Positions 43,567-52,820 of a stretch of 64,000 nt of DNA are shown in pieces (within the stretch, counting starts at the first letter, position 1; every line of letters starts with the position of its first letter). Location: the NCBI GenBank assembly GCA_017627275.1, contig JAGAHC010000051.1, positions 1 through 64,000 of the forward strand, written 5' to 3'. The position numbers and the translations under genes are program-made. This stretch comes from Lachnospiraceae bacterium. GTDB lineage: Bacteria > Bacillota > Clostridia > Lachnospirales > Lachnospiraceae. Under the pieces are notes generated by a model. The model did no database searches. It was given only the letters and a program-made list of their open reading frames with translations, and was not told where the DNA came from.

Positions 43567-43617
43567 AGGTTTATCTTAACACTCCGCACCCGAAATATAA
43601 AAGATGTTTCCGTCGTC

Positions 43618-44886
43618 TTAGTCTCTCTTGCGATATTCCTGCGGGGAAAGCACCTCATGTTCCTCGATGAGTCCCTGCTCCCGCATTCCGACGACCTTGG
43701 TGGAAAGGCCGTAGAGGTTGATGAAACCGGAGGCATCGCTGTGATCGTAATCGCTCTCCTCAAAGGTTGCCAGCTTCTCGGAATACAGCGAGTATTCGGA
43801 GAACACGCCCGCCGGCGTAATGTTCCCTTTATACAGCTTCAGTCTTACCGTACCCGTGACCTTTTCGTTCGCCGCATCCGCAAACGCAGTCAGCGCCTTC
43901 TGGAGCGGGGAGAACCATTTGCCGCCGTAGATCAGATCCGCATAGTCAAGACCCAGCTTCTGCACCTGTCTGTAGAGATCCCTGTCCATCGTCACGACCG
44001 AAAGTTCCTCGTGCGCCGCATACAGGATGCTGCCGCCCGGCGTCTCGTAGATGCCGCGGCTCTTCATGCCGACCACGCGGTTCTCGACGATGTCGACGAT
44101 GCCGATGCCGTTTTTGCCGCCGATCTCATTCAGGGTCCGGATAATGTCCGCGCCCTTCATCTTCTTTCCGTCGACCGCAACCGGAATCCCCTTGTCAAAT
44201 TCGATGCTGACATAGGTTGCCTCATCCGGCGCCTTTTTCGGGGATACGCTGATCTCCAGGAAGTCGTCTCTTTCCAGATCGGCTTCGTTTTCGGGGTTCT
44301 CCAGTTCCAGCCCCTCGTGGCTCAAGTGCCACAGGTTCTTATCCTTGGAATAGTTGGTCTCTCTGCTGATCTTTAACGGCACGTTGTGTGCTTCCGCGTA
44401 ATCGATCTCCTCGTCTCTGGACTTGATGTCCCACTCTCTCCACGGTGCGATGATGTGGAGATTCGGCGCAAAGTATTTGAATGCCAGTTCAAAACGGATC
44501 TGGTCGTTGCCCTTGCCGGTGCAACCGTGGCAGATGGCGTCCGCGTTTTCCTGCAGTGCCGCTCTTACGAGGCCCCTCGCGATGATCGGACGCGCCAGCG
44601 CCGTCCCGAGATAATATCTTTCATACTTGGCTCCCATCTTGACGGCAGGGAAGATCGTTTCCTCCACGAATTCGTCGACCAGGTCCAGTATAATCAGCTT
44701 GGAAGCGCCTGACTTCAAAGCCTTTTCTTCCATTCCTTCAAAATCTTCCGCGCCCTGTCCGACATCAGCCGCCACCGCGATGATCTCCGGATCATTGTAA
44801 TTCTCCTTCAGCCACGGAATGATCACGGAAGTATCGAGCCCTCCCGAATAGGCCAGTACGATTTTTTTGATGTCTTCTTTTTTCAT
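43618..44886 (-). CDS. argG: Argininosuccinate synthase
   Basis: A 422-residue enzyme. The ATP pyrophosphatase loop is [19 protein letters not shown], followed by [28 protein letters not shown] and [20 protein letters not shown]. It joins citrulline and aspartate in arginine synthesis. argH is not downstream (the MATE gene is). The upstream region holds a palindrome that resembles an ArgR box. Confidence 0.96.
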   Translation of the reverse strand: MKKEDIKKIVLAYSGGLDTSVIIPWLKENYNDPEIIAVAADVGQGAEDFEGMEEKALKSGASKLIILDLVDEFVEETIFPAVKMGAKYERYYLGTALARPIIARGLVRAALQENADAICHGCTGKGNDQIRFELAFKYFAPNLHIIAPWREWDIKSRDEEIDYAEAHNVPLKISRETNYSKDKNLWHLSHEGLELENPENEADLERDDFLEISVSPKKAPDEATYVSIEFDKGIPVAVDGKKMKGADIIRTLNEIGGKNGIGIVDIVENRVVGMKSRGIYETPGGSILYAAHEELSVVTMDRDLYRQVQKLGLDYADLIYGGKWFSPLQKALTAFADAANEKVTGTVRLKLYKGNITPAGVFSEYSLYSEKLATFEESDYDHSDASGFINLYGLSTKVVGMREQGLIEEHEVLSPQEYRKRD

Positions 44887-44947
44887 GATCTGTCCCTTCT
44901 TTAAATTATTCTAAATCTGCATAATATTTATCGTATTGTCCTGTGTT

Positions 44948-44963
44948 ATGCATTTTTATGCAT
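44948..44963. promoter_or_regulatory. Possible ArgR-type operator upstream of argG
   Basis: ATGCAT, TTTT, ATGCAT: a perfect palindrome resembling the arginine box plan (TGNAT-AAAA-ATNCA), 62 bases before the argG start. The match is by shape only. Confidence 0.35.
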
Positions 44964-45019
44964 GATTGGGCGATACTTATGATACAATATTCTCTTTTCA
45001 TGAATTTGTCAAATGGTTT

Positions 45020-46204
45020 TTAGCGGCCGGCGATAAGCTTCTTCATGGCCTTCACAAGGTTCTCGACGGTAAGGTAATACATGTCGAATTCCTTCTGAAT
45101 GGTAAGATAGGTCTGCGGCGTTTCCCAGTAGCCGGTGCCGAGGCTCGGATTGAGCCAGACACTGTTCGAGAAATGGTCGCGCACCTGCAGCAGATAGTCG
45201 AGTCCGCGGCGTCCGTTCGCGGACGGATAGTTCTTGCTCATGAGCTCATACGGCGCCATCTCCGCGTCGCCCACCATGATGAGCTTGTAGTCGCGGGGCA
45301 GCGTCTTTAAGACCTGTTCGAGCGGAATCGAATTCCGGTAGCTGCAGTACGGTGTCGTATAGAGATACTGGTAAATGCAATTGTGAAAATAATAGATCTT
45401 CAGATCCTTGAAGCGGTTGGACTTGCTGACCGCCTGGAAAAGGGTCGAACACAGTCTGCTGTAATACTCCATGCTGCCGCCGGAGTCCATCATCATGACG
45501 ACCTTCACGGTGTTGCGGCGCGGCCTCTCATAGACCAGATCCAGCGTCCCGGCGTTCTCGGCCGTGGCGTCCGCCGTCTTCTCGGCGTTGAGTTCGGTCT
45601 TTTCTTCATCCGTACGCGCGGAATATTGCCGCAGGTGGCGCAGCGCCATCTGGAACTGCCGCAGGTCCAGCGCCTGGTCCTTTGTAAAATCCCGGTACTT
45701 TCTCTCCCCCGCAACCCGCAGCGCCCGGCGGTACAGGCTCTTGCCGCCGACGCGGATCCCCTGCGAGGCATTGCCGGCATTGCCGAAGGCGCTCATGCCG
45801 CCGGTCCCGACCCAGTAGTTGCCGCCGTTGTGCTCGCTGTCCTGCTCCGCAATCCGCTCCTTTAACATCTGCTCGATCTCTTCCGGCGTCAGCAGTTCGT
45901 TGAGCCTGGCGTATTCTTCGGAATAATTGTCCGGCGTCTCCTTCGGATCGTTGAGCCAGTTCATCAGGCTCTCCGGGATCTCGCCGCTTAGATCCGCCAG
46001 GTCTCTGAAGTATTCCACAAACGCGCGGTCAAACTTGTCAAAGTCCGCTTCCGACTTTAAAAGGATGGCGCGGCACAGCTGATAAAAGCGCATGAAGTTG
46101 GCGCCGGCAAGGCCTTCGTTCAGCGCTTCACATAAGGTGAGCCACTCCTGCAGGGACACATCCAGTCCCACGCTCCGCAGATAATAAAAGAACGACAAAA
46201 ACAT
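45020..46204 (-). CDS. CoxE-like von Willebrand A domain protein
   Basis: A 394-residue protein. An alpha-helical N-terminus is followed by a VWA domain whose metal site reads MMMDSGGSMEYYSR, i.e. DxGxS rather than the usual DxSxS. Then come IYYFHNCIYQYLY, IMVGDAEMAPYEL and SVWLNPSLGTGYW. This is the CoxE/YehP-like group that partners with MoxR ATPases, as is seen here, where the ATPase gene is three bases upstream. The pair probably inserts a metal or remodels a target complex; the target is unknown. Confidence 0.85.
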   Translation of the reverse strand: MFLSFFYYLRSVGLDVSLQEWLTLCEALNEGLAGANFMRFYQLCRAILLKSEADFDKFDRAFVEYFRDLADLSGEIPESLMNWLNDPKETPDNYSEEYARLNELLTPEEIEQMLKERIAEQDSEHNGGNYWVGTGGMSAFGNAGNASQGIRVGGKSLYRRALRVAGERKYRDFTKDQALDLRQFQMALRHLRQYSARTDEEKTELNAEKTADATAENAGTLDLVYERPRRNTVKVVMMMDSGGSMEYYSRLCSTLFQAVSKSNRFKDLKIYYFHNCIYQYLYTTPYCSYRNSIPLEQVLKTLPRDYKLIMVGDAEMAPYELMSKNYPSANGRRGLDYLLQVRDHFSNSVWLNPSLGTGYWETPQTYLTIQKEFDMYYLTVENLVKAMKKLIAGR

Positions 46205-46207
46205 GGT

Positions 46208-47041
46208 TTAGAACCGTCTTCTCCCTTTTGCTTTCTCCAGCTGATCCAGATCCTCGTTTTTCTTTAACAGCACCCCTGCAAACGGGATCTCTTCCATGAT
46301 CTTCTTATAAGGAATACCGCTGTAGGTCAGCGCCCGGATCCAGTCGATCAGTTCGCTGGTGGAAGGCTTCTTCTGGATGGACGGAAGCGAACGCACCCAG
46401 TAAAACGCGGCGATCGCCTGGTCCAGCAGGTTTCTCTCCAGATCCGGATAGTGCACGGCGATGATGCGCCGCATCAGATCTTCGTCCGGAAAATCGATGT
46501 AATGGAAAATGCAGCGGCGAAGGAATGCGTCCGGCAGTTCCTTTTCCGCATTGGACGTGATGATGATGACGGGTCTGTGATTGGCCTTTACCACGCGCCC
46601 CGTCTGCGGGATCGTGAACTCCATCTGGTCCAGTTCCCAGAGAAGGTCGTTGGGGAATTCCAGGTCCGCTTTATCGATCTCATCGATCAGCAGGATGCAG
46701 CGTTCCTCCGATTCAAACGCTTCCCCGACCTGTCCCAGGTGCACGTACTGTTCGATGTTGTCCACGTTTTTGCCGCCAAACTGGCTGTCGTACAGGCGCT
46801 GCACGACGTCGTACACATACAGGCCGTCCTGCGCCTTGGTCGTCGACTTGATGTTCCAGATAAACAGTTTGGCATTCAGAGAGTCCGCCACCGACTGCGC
46901 CAGCATCGTTTTGCCGGTGCCGGGTTCGCCCTTGAGCAGAAGCGGTTTCTCCAGCGTCATGGCGATGTTGACTGCCGACAGCAGTTCCGGCGACGCCACA
47001 TATCCGCTGCTTCCCTGAAAGGTTTCCTTCGTCTTTCCCAC
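46208..47041 (-). CDS. MoxR-family AAA+ ATPase
   Basis: A 277-residue AAA+ protein. Walker A is LLLKGEPGTGKTMLAQ, Walker B CILLIDEIDKAD, sensor 1 VIIITSNAEKELPDAFLRRC with the Arg finger. The alpha-helical lid follows. Its VWA partner lies directly downstream. I take the start as GTG 47041, preceded by AAAGGAGAAGGATAC. An earlier frame start at 47092 lacks a ribosome site. Confidence 0.88.
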   Translation of the reverse strand: MGKTKETFQGSSGYVASPELLSAVNIAMTLEKPLLLKGEPGTGKTMLAQSVADSLNAKLFIWNIKSTTKAQDGLYVYDVVQRLYDSQFGGKNVDNIEQYVHLGQVGEAFESEERCILLIDEIDKADLEFPNDLLWELDQMEFTIPQTGRVVKANHRPVIIITSNAEKELPDAFLRRCIFHYIDFPDEDLMRRIIAVHYPDLERNLLDQAIAAFYWVRSLPSIQKKPSTSELIDWIRALTYSGIPYKKIMEEIPFAGVLLKKNEDLDQLEKAKGRRRF

Positions 47042-47104
47042 GTATCCTTCTCCTTTATCACATGTTCCGTACTGTGTGAATCTCCTAGTCATCTTAGCAC
47101 AAGA

Positions 47105-47133
47105 ATGTCATCTTTGCCGATATTTGCTAGAAT
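47105..47133 (+). promoter_or_regulatory. Promoter giving a leaderless serine dehydratase transcript
   Basis: ATGTCA, a 17-base spacer and an extended -10 (TGC then TAGAAT, ending 47133). Transcription should start about seven bases on, at or next to the A of the ATG at 47140. No ribosome binding site is present before that ATG. Confidence 0.55.
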
Positions 47134-47139
47134 AAGATC

Positions 47140-48342
47140 ATGAAAAGCATAGGAAGCGTCTACAAAATCGGAAACGGGCCGTCCAGTTCGCATACGGTCG
47201 GTCCCTATAATGCGGCCCAGGCATTCCGCGCGCGCTTTCCGGACGCCGACACCTGTCAGGTGACGCTGTTCGGGTCTCTTGCGCTGGTGGGGGAAGGGCA
47301 TGGCACGGAAAATGCCATCCGTTCGGCATTGCCGAACGCTTCCATCACTGTCGACACGATGACATCCGATCTGCCCCATCCCAACACCATGCGCTTTACC
47401 GCGCTGAAAGACGGAAATGAACTCGGAAGCCTTCGCATCTTCAGCATCGGCGGCGGCAGCATACAGATCGAGGGCGAAGTCTCTGCCGATGAGGCGGACG
47501 TCTATCCGCAGAAAGACCTCTCGGAGATCCTCAGGGATGTCAAAGACTCTTCTCTTACGCTTGCCGCCTGGATCCGCAGGATGGAAGGACCTTCTCTGCA
47601 GAAAGCACTGGAAGAAGTCTGGCGTGCCATGCAGGATGCCGTCGTCCGCGGGTTACAAAAAGAAGGGGAACTGCCCGGCGGACTCCACATCGCGAGGAAG
47701 GCAAAGCTCCTGTTTGAAGGGCGCAGCTATAACGAAAGCCAGGATGTCACCATGAACCGCATCCTCTCCGCCTACGCCTATGCCGTCAGCGAAGAAAACG
47801 CGGACGAACAGATCGTCGTGACCGCGCCCACCTGCGGCAGCTGCGGCGTGCTGCCCGCCGTTCTCTATTACATGCAGCATGACAAGGGCTTCCCGGAAAA
47901 CGAGATCCTGGACGCGCTGGCTGTCGCCGGCCTCATCGGAGGCGTCATCCGCGAAAACGCCAGCATCTCCGGCGCCGAATGCGGCTGTCAGGCGGAGATC
48001 GGCAGCGCCTGCTCCATGACGGCGGCCGCACTTGCTTCCCTCTACGGCCTGAATCTTGACCAGATCGAGTATGCCGCAGAGATCGCCATGGAGCATAATC
48101 TGGGGCTTACCTGCGATCCCGTCGACGGGCTCGTGCAGATCCCCTGCATCGAGCGAAATGCCGTGGCCGCCATGCGCGCCGTCAATGCCGTTACGCTCTC
48201 CCGCTTCCTCTACAAGACCCGCAAGATCTCCTTTGACGAAGTCATTGCGACCATGTACCGGACGGGAAAAGACATGGATATCAAATACCGCGAGACCGCC
48301 CACGGCGGCCTTGCGCAGATCTATCGTGAAAAGAAGCAGTGA
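47140..48342 (+). CDS. Single-chain iron-sulfur L-serine dehydratase
   Basis: A 400-residue fusion of the beta (residues 1-150) and alpha (about 160-395) units that many Firmicutes keep separate as SdaAB and SdaAA. SIGSVYKIGNGPSSSHTVGP begins the beta part. The alpha part has iron-sulfur Cys in TAPTCGSCGVLPAV and GAECGCQAEIGSACSMTAA. It deaminates serine to pyruvate. The predicted transcript has no leader. The next gene is 14 bases downstream, so the two are co-transcribed. Confidence 0.92.
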   Translation: MKSIGSVYKIGNGPSSSHTVGPYNAAQAFRARFPDADTCQVTLFGSLALVGEGHGTENAIRSALPNASITVDTMTSDLPHPNTMRFTALKDGNELGSLRIFSIGGGSIQIEGEVSADEADVYPQKDLSEILRDVKDSSLTLAAWIRRMEGPSLQKALEEVWRAMQDAVVRGLQKEGELPGGLHIARKAKLLFEGRSYNESQDVTMNRILSAYAYAVSEENADEQIVVTAPTCGSCGVLPAVLYYMQHDKGFPENEILDALAVAGLIGGVIRENASISGAECGCQAEIGSACSMTAAALASLYGLNLDQIEYAAEIAMEHNLGLTCDPVDGLVQIPCIERNAVAAMRAVNAVTLSRFLYKTRKISFDEVIATMYRTGKDMDIKYRETAHGGLAQIYREKKQ

Positions 48343-48356
48343 TCAAAGGAGTTTCT

Positions 48357-49067
48357 ATGAATCTGTCCGTACTCTCTCTCATTCAGACCTTTATGCCGCT
48401 CATCGTCCTCCTGGGGATCGCGCTGATCGGCTTCGTTGCCTGGACCTCTTTTAAGCGCAGTTCCATCGGGCAGCTGACCGATGCGCTGGCAAAGGAACTC
48501 AAAAACGGGAACAGCACGGTCACAGAAGAAGAGATTGCAAAGACCCCAAGGTCCCTGTCGGGCATGGATGCTCTCCTTCTTCCGAAGATCGCAAGGGACT
48601 TTCCGGAATTCTCCTGGAACGAATGGCGTGACCGGACCGAAGCCGCGGTCCTTGCGCTGGCAAAGGAAAAAAGTCTGGACGGAGAAGCTGTCGTCTATAA
48701 GACCGTGATTGCCCGCTACTTTAAGGAGAAGGGGACCTGTTCCATCCTCGCAGAGACGAACGCCTCCTATCTGCCAAAGCCTGATGCGCCTGTCGAAGAA
48801 AACACCGGCGAACCTGATGGCAGGAGATCAAAAAAAGCTGCGGCAGACGGCAGGAACACCCCGCTTCGCAGGCAATCCGTTTTCGAGACCGAGCTTCTTT
48901 ACATCCAGGATGCCGACCAGGTCGAAGGGAAGGCCCTCGGCATCAACTGCAAAAACTGCGGCGCGCCTCTCAAAATGCTCGGACAAAAAAGCTGCCCCTA
49001 TTGCGGGACAGCTTTAGAGCCGATCAATATCCGTGTCTGGACGATCGCGAAGGTCGCAGAGACTTAA
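48357..49067 (+). CDS. Membrane protein with C-terminal zinc ribbon, Tim44-like middle
   Basis: A 236-residue protein. One N-terminal membrane segment (about 12-30), a middle helical domain (PEFSWNEWRDRTEAAVLALA resembles Tim44-like folds) and a ribbon with CKNCGAPLKMLGQKSCPYCG. ATG 48357 has AAAGGAG upstream. It could be a small membrane scaffold; function is unknown. The stop lies 23 bases from the convergent permease gene. Confidence 0.7.
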   Translation: MNLSVLSLIQTFMPLIVLLGIALIGFVAWTSFKRSSIGQLTDALAKELKNGNSTVTEEEIAKTPRSLSGMDALLLPKIARDFPEFSWNEWRDRTEAAVLALAKEKSLDGEAVVYKTVIARYFKEKGTCSILAETNASYLPKPDAPVEENTGEPDGRRSKKAAADGRNTPLRRQSVFETELLYIQDADQVEGKALGINCKNCGAPLKMLGQKSCPYCGTALEPINIRVWTIAKVAET

Positions 49068-49090
49068 AAGCCTCCTGCAGCCTGATCTTT

Positions 49091-50029
49091 TTACCGCGTC
49101 GACTTGTCGTAGGGGATACCCTCCGCCTTCGGCGCCCTCGAATTCTTCGAAGTAAACGCCAACACGATCAATGAAATAATGTAGGGCATCATGTTGTAAA
49201 TGGTGCCCGGGATCTTCAGTGCTGCCAGGAACGGGAATCCCGAGTAGACATTGGAGAGCGCGCGGAAGAATCCGAATAACAGCGCCGCCAGTCCGATGTT
49301 CGTCGGCTTCCACTGACCGAAGATCATAACGGCCAGAGCAAGGAATCCGAAGCCCGCAACGCCTGTCTCAAACTTCCATTCGCTGACGCCTGCGGTGATA
49401 TAAACGATACCGCCGATGCCGCCCAGAATCCCGGAGATCAGGACGCCTGCCCAGCGCATCTTGAAGACGTTGATCCCGACCGAGTCCGCCGCCTGCGGGT
49501 TTTCGCCGCATGCCATCAGCCGCAGTCCGAACCTTGTCTTATACAAAAGCACATACGAGCAGATCAGCGCGATCACCGCCACCAGCATGAACCAGTTGAA
49601 TTCAAAATTGCCGATGCGCACGATCAGGGCGCGTTTGGAATTGACATACTGTATGGTCGCCGAAACGTTGTCCGGATTTTCCGCCATGTTGATGGCCTTT
49701 ACCATAACGGTCGCCGCCGCGGTCGCAAGGATGTTCATCGCGGTTCCGACAAGCGTCTGGTCCGCCTTGAAGTGAATGCTCGCCACGCCCAGAAGCACGG
49801 TGTAGAGAAGTCCGGACAGCGCGGACACCAGGATCGCCGCAAGGACGATGACGATGTACGGTGCGCCGGTCAGCGCCTTCAGCGTCAACGCGCCGCCGAG
49901 CGCTCCCATGACCATGGTCCCTTCCAGGCCCAGGTTGATCACGCCGGAGTGCTCGGAGAAGCATCCGCCGAGTGCGACCAGTGTCAGAACCGAAGCAAAG
50001 ATCAGTGTGTATTGAATCAATAAGATCAT
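49091..50029 (-). CDS. Nucleoside-type ABC permease (YufQ/NupQ-like)
   Basis: A 312-residue permease with about nine membrane segments of the branched-chain/BMP-associated type. GVINLGLEGTMVMGALGGALT and the loop LRLMACGENPQAADSVGINV are family signatures. It pairs with the second permease, whose stop it overlaps (ATGA), and with the ATPase upstream. The substrate is likely a nucleoside, from BMP-family knowledge. Confidence 0.9.
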   Translation of the reverse strand: MILLIQYTLIFASVLTLVALGGCFSEHSGVINLGLEGTMVMGALGGALTLKALTGAPYIVIVLAAILVSALSGLLYTVLLGVASIHFKADQTLVGTAMNILATAAATVMVKAINMAENPDNVSATIQYVNSKRALIVRIGNFEFNWFMLVAVIALICSYVLLYKTRFGLRLMACGENPQAADSVGINVFKMRWAGVLISGILGGIGGIVYITAGVSEWKFETGVAGFGFLALAVMIFGQWKPTNIGLAALLFGFFRALSNVYSGFPFLAALKIPGTIYNMMPYIISLIVLAFTSKNSRAPKAEGIPYDKSTR

Positions 50030-51171
50030 TTGCTCTCACCTCCCTTCGCCGCCGCGTTCTCCGCGGCCGCTTTCCTCCGTTCCTGCGCCGCGTCGACACG
50101 CTTGTTCATCGCGAACTTAAAGAACAACACGAAGCCGCACAGATAGATGATGATGGCGGAGATGAGCTCCGAGATCTGCGACGGGTAGATCGCCTTGTCG
50201 AGATAGGCGCCGCCGCTGGTGATGTGCTGTATGAAGTACGAAGCAAAGATTGTCCCGATCGGGTGCAGGCCTCCGAGGAAGGTCGCCGCAATCCCGTTGA
50301 AGCCCATGGAAGGCACCGAGGACGCCGTTGTCTGCCACTGCTCAAAACCGGTAAGGTACAGAAACGCCGCGCCGGTCCCTGCCAGGGCGCCCCCGATCAT
50401 CAGGGTCAGGATCATGTTCCGTTTTTCGTTCATCCCGGCATACTTTGCCGCGTCCTTATTAAAGCCGGTCGCCTGCAGTTCATACCCGAACTTCGTCTTC
50501 GTCAGGATGATGTATAAGACGATGGCGATCAGGATCGAAAGCGGTACCGCGATCGTAACGTATTTATTATTGGAGAAGAATTTTTCTAGCCCCAGCGTCG
50601 GCAGGATCGCCGCCGTGTTGGTGGAGGACAGGTTGAAGGTGTAGGGGCTTGCCTGCTCCTTGACACCCGCCAGCAGCATGTTGACCAGATACAGACCGAT
50701 CCAGTTAAGCATGATGCCCGCGATGACCTCGTTCACATTGGCATACGCCTTGAGGAAGCCGACGATGGTGCCGAAGATCCCTCCGGCCACCATGGCGCAG
50801 AGGAGACAGATATACCAGGGAAGCTCCAGCGCCAGCGCCGCATAGAGGCAGGCACCGGCACCCGCGACATACTGCCCTGCCGCGCCGATGTTAAAGAGTC
50901 CGACCTTGTAGCAGAAGTTGATCGACAGCGCGCACATCAGAAGCGGCGCCGTCTTTACCAGCGTGTTGCCGAGGTATTTCATCTGCGCGGGCCTGGTCGG
51001 GTAGTTCAGGAAGTTCCTCATGATGGTCACGATGGCTTCCCCCGCTCCCGCCGGGTTGATCGCCAACAGGACCAGGAATCCGATGAAGAGTCCGATGACG
51101 ATGCAGAGGATGGCCGCCAGGATGGACTGGAAGCCCGCATTTTTAAAGATACTCTCTTTCTGTGTCTTCAT
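50026..51171 (-). CDS. Nucleoside-type ABC permease (YufP/NupP-like)
   Basis: A 381-residue permease with about ten membrane segments. LGNTLVKTAPLLMCALSINFCYKVGLFNIGAAGQ is split here as the early signature, with LQATGFNKDAAKYAGMNEKR as the cytoplasmic coupling loop. It has longer termini than YufQ, with a charged tail. It overlaps both neighbouring genes by four bases, giving a tightly coupled yufO-yufP-yufQ set. Confidence 0.9.
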   Translation of the reverse strand: MKTQKESIFKNAGFQSILAAILCIVIGLFIGFLVLLAINPAGAGEAIVTIMRNFLNYPTRPAQMKYLGNTLVKTAPLLMCALSINFCYKVGLFNIGAAGQYVAGAGACLYAALALELPWYICLLCAMVAGGIFGTIVGFLKAYANVNEVIAGIMLNWIGLYLVNMLLAGVKEQASPYTFNLSSTNTAAILPTLGLEKFFSNNKYVTIAVPLSILIAIVLYIILTKTKFGYELQATGFNKDAAKYAGMNEKRNMILTLMIGGALAGTGAAFLYLTGFEQWQTTASSVPSMGFNGIAATFLGGLHPIGTIFASYFIQHITSGGAYLDKAIYPSQISELISAIIIYLCGFVLFFKFAMNKRVDAAQERRKAAAENAAAKGGESK

Positions 51172-52712
51172 GCGTGCACCTCCTTTCTGTCCGTCTTCTT
51201 GGCGCCTGCCATGTAGAGTCCCAGTTCTTCCGCCGTGGTCGTCCGGGGATCAAGTTCCCCGACGATCTCTCCTTCGTACATCACAAGGATGCGGTCGGAA
51301 ACGTTCATTACTTCTTCCAGTTCGAGAGACACCAGAAGGACCGCCGCGCCTTCGTCGCGCTGTTTGATCAGCTGCGCATGGATGTTCTCGATGGCGCCGA
51401 CGTCCAGACCTCTGGTCGGCTGCACGGCCACCAGAAGCTTGTGCTGCTTGTCCAGCTCTCTGGCGATGATGGCCTTTTGCTGGTTGCCGCCGGACATACT
51501 GCGTGCGATGGTGATCGGTCCCTGTCCGGAACGCACGTCATACTCATCGATCAGACGCGTTGCGTAGTCGCGGATGTTCTTCTTCTTTAAGAAGCCGGCC
51601 CCGGATACGAACTCCGGTTCAAAGTAGCGCTGCAGGACCATGTTGTACTCCAGCGAGTAATCAAGCACCAGGCCGTGTTTGTGTCTGTCTTCCGGAATAT
51701 GGCTCATCTCCTTGCTGCGGCTCCGGATGGAGGCGTGTGTGATGTCCTGTCCCTCCAGGGTGATCTTTCCGGAGACCAACGGCTCTAACCCGGTCAGGCC
51801 GTAAACGAATTCCGTCTGCCCATTGCCGTCGATGCCGGCGATGCACACAATCTCTCCTGCCCGGACTTCGAGCGACACATTCTTAACGGCGTTATTCTTA
51901 TGGACCTTCGAAGCGACGGTCATGTTTTCTACCTTTAAGACCGTTTCCTTCGGTTTCGCATCCTGTTTATCGACGACGAGCTGCACGTCTCTTCCGACCA
52001 TCATACGGGAGAGCTCCGCCTTGTTCGTGTCCTTGATGTCGACCGTACCGATGTATTTGCCGCGGCGCAGGACGCTGCAGCGGTCGGCCACCTCCATGAT
52101 CTCGTTGAGCTTGTGCGAGATAAAGAGAATGGATTTTCCTTCCGCGGAAAGGTTGCGCATGATCTGCATGAGTTCCTCGATCTCCTGCGGCGTCAGCACG
52201 GCTGTCGGCTCGTCAAAGATCAGGATCTCGTTGTCGCGGTAGAGCATCTTCAGGATCTCGGTACGCTGCTGCATACCGACCGTGATGTCCTCGATCTTTG
52301 CGTCCGGATCGACCATCAGTCCGTACTTCTCGGAGAGCGCCATGACCTTTTTCCTGGCTTCGTTCTTTTCGAGCAGCCCTCCCTTTACGGTCTCGACGCC
52401 CAGCATGATGTTGTCGAGCACGGTAAAGCACTGCACCAGCTTGAAGTGCTGGTGGACCATGCCGATCCCCAGGTCGTTGGCATCATTCGGATTGTTGATC
52501 TTGACTTCTTTTCCGTCTTTGCGGATGGTTCCCTCTTCCGCCTGGTAGAGCCCGAACAAAACGCTCATCAGGGTGGATTTGCCCGCGCCGTTTTCCCCCA
52601 GCAGCGCATGGATCTCTCCACGTTTCAGCTGGATCGTCACGTCGTCATTCGCAATGATCCCGGGAAACCGCTTCGTGATGTGAAGCATCTCGATTGCATA
52701 GGTTTCGTCCAC
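51168..52712 (-). CDS. Nucleoside ABC transporter ATPase, two NBDs (YufO/NupO-like)
   Basis: A 514-residue double nucleotide-binding protein. The first Walker A is LLGENGAGKSTLMSVLFG. The second site is degenerate (IAGIDGNGQTEFVYGL). Signature MSGGNQQKAIIAREL is in the second half. This is the usual ribose/nucleoside importer pattern. GTG 52712 has GGGGG seven bases upstream. Normally a bmp lipoprotein gene would precede it; here the integrated element at about 52.8-57.55 kb separates them, so its promoter may be lost or replaced by read-through from the integrase gene. Confidence 0.92.
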   Translation of the reverse strand: MDETYAIEMLHITKRFPGIIANDDVTIQLKRGEIHALLGENGAGKSTLMSVLFGLYQAEEGTIRKDGKEVKINNPNDANDLGIGMVHQHFKLVQCFTVLDNIMLGVETVKGGLLEKNEARKKVMALSEKYGLMVDPDAKIEDITVGMQQRTEILKMLYRDNEILIFDEPTAVLTPQEIEELMQIMRNLSAEGKSILFISHKLNEIMEVADRCSVLRRGKYIGTVDIKDTNKAELSRMMVGRDVQLVVDKQDAKPKETVLKVENMTVASKVHKNNAVKNVSLEVRAGEIVCIAGIDGNGQTEFVYGLTGLEPLVSGKITLEGQDITHASIRSRSKEMSHIPEDRHKHGLVLDYSLEYNMVLQRYFEPEFVSGAGFLKKKNIRDYATRLIDEYDVRSGQGPITIARSMSGGNQQKAIIARELDKQHKLLVAVQPTRGLDVGAIENIHAQLIKQRDEGAAVLLVSLELEEVMNVSDRILVMYEGEIVGELDPRTTTAEELGLYMAGAKKTDRKEVHA

Positions 52713-52801
52713 TGTATTTCCCCCTTCTCCCCCTTGGCAAGGGTCATAGATATGTCCTTTTTAACAAAAAATAGCGTGTTTTTGCGCTGCTTTTGCGCTT
52801 T

Positions 52802-52820
52802 GACTCCTTTTTTGACTCCC
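52802..52820. repeat. GGGAGTC direct repeats at the integrase end
   Basis: On the minus strand GGGAGTCAAAAAAGGAGTC immediately follows the integrase stop. Similar triplicated motifs lie at the other end (57513-57544). They look like arm-type integrase sites flanking an attachment core. Confidence 0.55.
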
